DNA from: Enterocloster asparagiformis
GTDB taxonomy: Bacteria > Bacillota > Clostridia > Lachnospirales > Lachnospiraceae
DNA: 64,000 nt
Direction: 5' to 3'
Assembly: GCA_018380885.1 (NCBI GenBank)
Contig: JAGZSY010000001.1
Coordinates: 248,001 to 312,000 of the forward strand
Program-made: the position numbers and the translations under genes
Part shown: in pieces, positions 61,036-64,000 of the stretch
Layout of the letters: each line of letters begins with the position of its first letter
Numbering within the stretch: position 1 is the stretch's first letter
Notes under the pieces: generated by a model
What the model saw: the letters and a program-made list of their open reading frames with translations, nothing else
Databases searched by the model: none
Told to the model about the DNA's origin: nothing

Positions 61036-61311
61036 ATGTATGTAAAGTCAGTGGTGATCAAAAATAAGACCGGGCTGCACGCCAGGCCGGCGGCGGAGTT
61101 TGTGAGCTGCGCCAAAAAGTACAGCTCGGATATCCAGGTCCGCCGGACGGGCGCGGCCGAGGGGGCCAGCGCGAAATCCATGATGCGGGTGCTGTCCCAA
61201 TGTCTCTGTCAGGGGGTGACGGTGGAGATCAGCGCCCGGGGAGAGGACGAGGAGCAGGCCGTGGAGGCGCTGGCCGCGCTGGTGGAGTCCGGTTTCGGGG
61301 AAGAGGAATGA
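61036..61311 (+). CDS. HPr-like phosphocarrier protein
   Basis: The 91-aa protein has KTGLHARPAAEFV with phospho-accepting His15 and SAKSMMRVLS with a Ser at the regulatory position (Ser48 by this count, equivalent to Ser46). Full-length HPr. A dedicated HPr inside a PTS operon is uncommon; the general HPr is normally encoded with ptsI. It overlaps the next gene by four bases. It may carry phosphate only to this operon's EIIA or couple to the EI fragment at 62794. Confidence 0.93.
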   Translation: MYVKSVVIKNKTGLHARPAAEFVSCAKKYSSDIQVRRTGAAEGASAKSMMRVLSQCLCQGVTVEISARGEDEEQAVEALAALVESGFGEEE

Positions 61312-61970
61312 AAGCGGCGGTATTTGACATGGACGGCGTGCTGGTGGACAGCGAGGCGGTCAACGTGGCCGTGCTGGCGGAATACCTGCGGGACCGGGGG
61401 ATCGCGGTGCCGGACCAGGTGATATGGGAGCACATCGGCGCGCCCGGCCATTTGTTCTGGGAGCGCGTGGGAAAGCTGAATCCGGGCCTTGACGCGAAGG
61501 CCGCCATGGAGGGGTATCAGGCCAGGCGGAGGGCGCGGGGGATCGCCTACCGGGAGATTCTCTACCCCACGGTGAAGGGGCTTTTAAAGCGGCTTCGGCG
61601 GACCGGATGGCGCGTGGGTCTGGCTTCCTCCACCGCCCGGGAGACGGTGGAGGAGATTTTGCGGCAGTGCGGGCTGTCGGACTGCTTTGACGCCGTGGTG
61701 TGCGGCGACGAGGTGGAGCGGGGAAAGCCGGAGCCGGATATTTTTTTGCGGGCGGCCGATCAGCTGGACGTCCGGCCCGGGCGCTGCGTGGTGATCGAGG
61801 ACTCCCGGCGCGGCGTCCTGGCGGGAAAGCGGGCCGGGATGAAGGTGATCGGCAAGGAGGACCGGCGGTTTAACCAGGAGCTCTCCGGGGCGGACGTGAC
61901 CGTTTCGGGGATGGAGCAGGTGACCGCGGCATTGATGGAACAGCTGTTGGAAAGCGGGGAGATTGTATGA
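61308..61970 (+). CDS. HAD-family phosphatase/phosphomutase (beta-phosphoglucomutase-like)
   Basis: The 220-aa protein has DMDGVLVDSEAV with the nucleophilic Asp, LASSTARETVEEIL with the motif II Ser/Thr, the Lys of GKPEPDIFL and VIEDSRRGVLAG. The cap domain is of the C1 type used by beta-phosphoglucomutases and sugar-phosphate phosphatases. It may dephosphorylate or isomerise the sugar phosphate made by the transport system. It overlaps the HPr gene (ATGA) and the proC-like gene. Confidence 0.88.
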   Translation: MKAAVFDMDGVLVDSEAVNVAVLAEYLRDRGIAVPDQVIWEHIGAPGHLFWERVGKLNPGLDAKAAMEGYQARRRARGIAYREILYPTVKGLLKRLRRTGWRVGLASSTARETVEEILRQCGLSDCFDAVVCGDEVERGKPEPDIFLRAADQLDVRPGRCVVIEDSRRGVLAGKRAGMKVIGKEDRRFNQELSGADVTVSGMEQVTAALMEQLLESGEIV

Positions 61971-62761
61971 GACTGGGAATGATTGGCTGCGGAAATATGG
62001 CCTCGGCCATGATCAAGGGGATTCTGGAGAAAAAGCTGGCGCTGCCGGAGGAGCTGCTGGCCAGCGACCCGGGCGGGGAGGCCAGGGAGCGCGGCAGAGC
62101 GATGGGCATCGCCGTGACCGGGGACAACCGGGAGACGGCGGCCTGGGCGGACATTCTGGTGATCGCGGTGAAGCCCCTGTTTTACGGGGAGGTGCTGGAG
62201 CAGATCAAGGACTGCCGCCGGGAGGGCCAGGTGGCGGTGACCATCGCCCCGGGAATCTCCACGGAGTGGGTGGAGCGGATTCTGGGCAGCGATGCGAAGA
62301 TCGTACGCACCATGCCCAACACGCCGGCCATGGTGGGGGAAGGCATGACGGCGGTGTGCTGCAACCGGAACGTGCAGGAGCGCGAGCTGGAGCAGGTCTG
62401 CGGCCTGCTAGGCGGCTTTGGACGGGTGGAGCAGATTCCGGAACGGCTGATGGACGCGGCCGTCTCCGTGGGAAGCAGCTCTCCGGCCTACGTGTTCCTG
62501 TTCATCGAGGCCATGGCGGACGCCGCGGTGGCGGACGGGATGCCCAGGGCCTCGGCCTACCGGTTCGCGGCCCAGGCGGTGCTCGGGAGCGCGCGGATGG
62601 TGCTGGAGACGGGCAAACACCCGGGAGAGCTTAAGGATATGGTGTGCTCCCCCGGCGGGACCACCATCGAGGCAGTCCGCTGCCTGGAGCGAAGCGGATT
62701 CCGCGGCAGCGTGATGGAGGCGATGCGGGCCTGCACCGAGAAGGCCAGGCATATGGTGTAG
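61967..62761 (+). CDS. Pyrroline-5-carboxylate reductase-like protein
   Basis: The 264-aa protein has the ProC pattern: N-terminal MRLGMIGCGNMASAMIKGI for NAD(P), VKPLFYGEVLEQI, RTMPNTPAMVGEGM and the C-terminal CSPGGTTIEAVRCLE. ProC reduces a cyclic imine to proline. Its place in a sugar PTS operon, with a four-base overlap to the phosphatase, suggests it could reduce an imine formed from an imported sugar amine; a moonlighting proline role cannot be excluded. Confidence 0.88.
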   Translation: MRLGMIGCGNMASAMIKGILEKKLALPEELLASDPGGEARERGRAMGIAVTGDNRETAAWADILVIAVKPLFYGEVLEQIKDCRREGQVAVTIAPGISTEWVERILGSDAKIVRTMPNTPAMVGEGMTAVCCNRNVQERELEQVCGLLGGFGRVEQIPERLMDAAVSVGSSSPAYVFLFIEAMADAAVADGMPRASAYRFAAQAVLGSARMVLETGKHPGELKDMVCSPGGTTIEAVRCLERSGFRGSVMEAMRACTEKARHMV

Positions 62762-62793
62762 CGGTAAGGAAAAGCGCAGAAGGGAGGAGGAGC

Positions 62794-63492
62794 ATGAGGA
62801 CATACAGCGGGCGGACGGTCTGCGGGGGAAGCGTGGAGGGAGCCGTGGCGGTCCGGCGCCGGACGGAGGCGGCTTTTCCGGCCCCGGCGGGCATCGAGGA
62901 GGAGAAGCGGAGGTTTCAGCGGGCAAAGTCGGCGGCGATGGAGCAGCTCTTAAAACTGGAGGCGCAGGTGGAAAGCCTGGGCGGAGTGGAGGCTGCGGCC
63001 ATATTTTCCGTGCACCGTCTGCTTTTGGAGGACTATGATTACGTCCAGATGGTGATGGAGGCCATTGACGGGGGAAAGAGCGCGCAGGAGGCTGCCACGG
63101 CGGCCGGACGGGCCTGCGCGGCGCTCTTTGAGCAGATGGAGGACCCGTATCTGAGGGAGCGCGGCGCGGACATGATGGACATTTCGGCCCGGGTGAGGGC
63201 CTGCCTGGAGGGCGGCGCATATCCGCCGGAGGCCGGACCGGAGGCCGTGCTCCTCGCAGAGGACTTTTACCCCAGCGAGATGGCGGCATGGCAGCGGGGA
63301 CCGGACCGGGCCATGGTCTCCTCCGCCGGGTCCGAGTACTCCCACGCCTCGATCCTGGCCCGGGCGCTGGGCGCGCCCGCCCTGGTGCAGACCGGGGTTC
63401 CCATCGCAGAGCTGGCGGGAGGAAGATGGAACGGGAGAGTGGAAGCGGGGGAGGGATGGATTGTGGTGGATGAGGTCAGGGGCGTGACGTGA
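62794..63492 (+). CDS. Stand-alone N-terminal domain of PTS Enzyme I (EIN only)
   Basis: The start at 62794 follows GGAGGAGGAGC, giving 232 aa. It spans the HPr-binding helical domain (EEEKRRFQRAKSAAMEQLLK, then AAAIFSVHRLLLEDYDYV and MEDPYLRERGADMMDISARV) and the phosphohistidine domain with MVSSAGSEYSHASILARALG, in which His184 is the active-site residue. A full Enzyme I (about 570 residues) goes on with a PEP-binding TIM barrel that is absent here, and a natural stop and terminator follow. It may shuttle phosphate between HPr molecules or other donors, like the EI-like part of DhaM. Confidence 0.9.
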   Translation: MRTYSGRTVCGGSVEGAVAVRRRTEAAFPAPAGIEEEKRRFQRAKSAAMEQLLKLEAQVESLGGVEAAAIFSVHRLLLEDYDYVQMVMEAIDGGKSAQEAATAAGRACAALFEQMEDPYLRERGADMMDISARVRACLEGGAYPPEAGPEAVLLAEDFYPSEMAAWQRGPDRAMVSSAGSEYSHASILARALGAPALVQTGVPIAELAGGRWNGRVEAGEGWIVVDEVRGVT

Positions 63493-63536
63493 AAACGCGC
63501 AGGCGGATGTGAATCCCGCCCCGGATTGCTCTGTAG

Positions 63537-63576
63537 AAAAACGGTGCTCAGGACGCAGGTCCCGGCACCGTTTTTT
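63537..63576 (+). terminator. Intrinsic terminator of the PTS operon
   Basis: An 11-bp stem AAAAACGGTGC / GCACCGTTTTT with an inner loop and a T-run, 45 bp after the EIN stop codon. Confidence 0.9.
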
Positions 63577-63745
63577 CCATAAATTTACTTTTGCAACAGT
63601 TTTGACAAATCAGACCCGTATTCTGGAAATCAGACAGCCTTATGGCCCCACATATCGGGAGCAGTTCAAAACCTCTCCATGGACCAAGGTACCTTGCTCA
63701 CACAAACATAGCGCGGCGCAGCGGGGATGGGGAGGACTGGAGGAA

Positions 63746-64000
63746 TCAATTCTCCGGATACAGCGCTTTCACCCGCGCCTCCACTCTCTCTTCCAGGCCC
63801 TTCAAAGAATTCTGTGCATATTCCTCAGCCGCGGAGTTGTATTCCTGCGCCTTTTCGTCCGGGATGCGTTCAATCCCCGTGAGCTGCCCAGAATGATTCC
63901 GAACCGCCGCCACATTGACCGTTCCGGCGGCATCCGTCCAAAATACTTCAGGGCCCGCGCCCTCCGGCTGGTCGATCAGGAATTTTACTCTGTTTTCATT
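63746..64000 (-). CDS. C-terminal part of an unrecognised protein (partial, runs off right edge)
   Basis: The last 84 codons of a minus-strand gene ending in TGA at 63746-63748. It begins in the window NENRVKFLIDQPEGAGPEV and ends LEERVEARVKALYPEN, with a charged helical end. The frame is open to the window edge. I do not recognise the family. Confidence 0.6.
   Translation of the reverse strand, partial: NENRVKFLIDQPEGAGPEVFWTDAAGTVNVAAVRNHSGQLTGIERIPDEKAQEYNSAAEEYAQNSLKGLEERVEARVKALYPEN

Overview
The window looks like chromosome from a high-GC Lachnospiraceae/Clostridia-type Firmicute (the Enterocloster, Hungatella or Lachnoclostridium kind). The evidence is strong AGGAGG ribosome-binding sites throughout, TTGACA/TATAAT promoters, a CIRCE element on hsp20, YesN/YesM two-component systems beside solute-binding proteins, a pyrF-pyrK-pyrDB-pyrE cluster, a remnant of a Rpn-type (PD-(D/E)XK) transposase, and intrinsic terminators with T-runs. 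No phage, intact insertion sequence, CRISPR array or rRNA is visible. The species assignment is inference.

Layout. 1-4271: a leftward solute-binding-protein/histidine-kinase/response-regulator cassette next to the start of a lipoprotein gene, then a deleted PEP-mutase/isocitrate-lyase pseudogene, the C-terminal remnant of a sigma-54 activator, and an intact SSS symporter (4638-6095). 6450-8487: an AgrA/AgrC-like regulator pair. 8620-9149: hsp20 under CIRCE. 9219-12460: a LacI-ribokinase fusion regulator facing a DapA-type aldolase, with a kinase remnant between them. 12924-16355: pyrimidine synthesis, followed by three small membrane proteins and an M29 aminopeptidase. 20284-23948: purine synthesis (purE, purM, purN, purD). 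24333-25450: a TetR/DUF2871 pair with two operators around one promoter. 25767-34187: a galactose-type (Mgl) ABC importer in one operon with its own lipoprotein sensor, kinase, regulator and esterase. 34292-39083: a GntR regulator facing two acid-sugar-dehydratase-like enolase-superfamily enzymes and an APC permease. 39352-42063: a secreted phosphatase and a YibE/F protein. 42149-44132: an RtcB-PrfH ribosome-repair module behind a leader with a 12-codon ORF. 44835-45010: tRNA-Tyr and tRNA-Ser. 45013-52164: small proteins, a 3 x 40 bp tandem repeat, a TetR-hydrolase-SDR locus, a YoaP acetyltransferase, a phosphoesterase, a hydrolase and a flavin-oxidase-like protein.

52730-63492 is the most unusual region. 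It holds a PRD regulator with a stand-alone EIIB and, behind an 18-bp perfect palindrome and a good promoter, an operon with mannose-family EIIA, EIIB, EIIC and EIID, two divergent ManA-like proteins, a mannitol-1-phosphate-dehydrogenase-like enzyme, a private HPr, a HAD phosphatase, a ProC-like reductase and a free-standing EI N-terminal domain that lacks the PEP-binding half. It looks like a self-contained phosphorelay and catabolic pathway for an unidentified sugar or sugar derivative.

Two themes recur. First, solute-binding proteins are paired with a YesM kinase and a YesN regulator (2666-203 and 29600-33294). Second, catabolic loci decay next to intact transporters or regulators (3860-4556 and 11344-11480). 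All family names come from motif recognition by eye; no database search was run.
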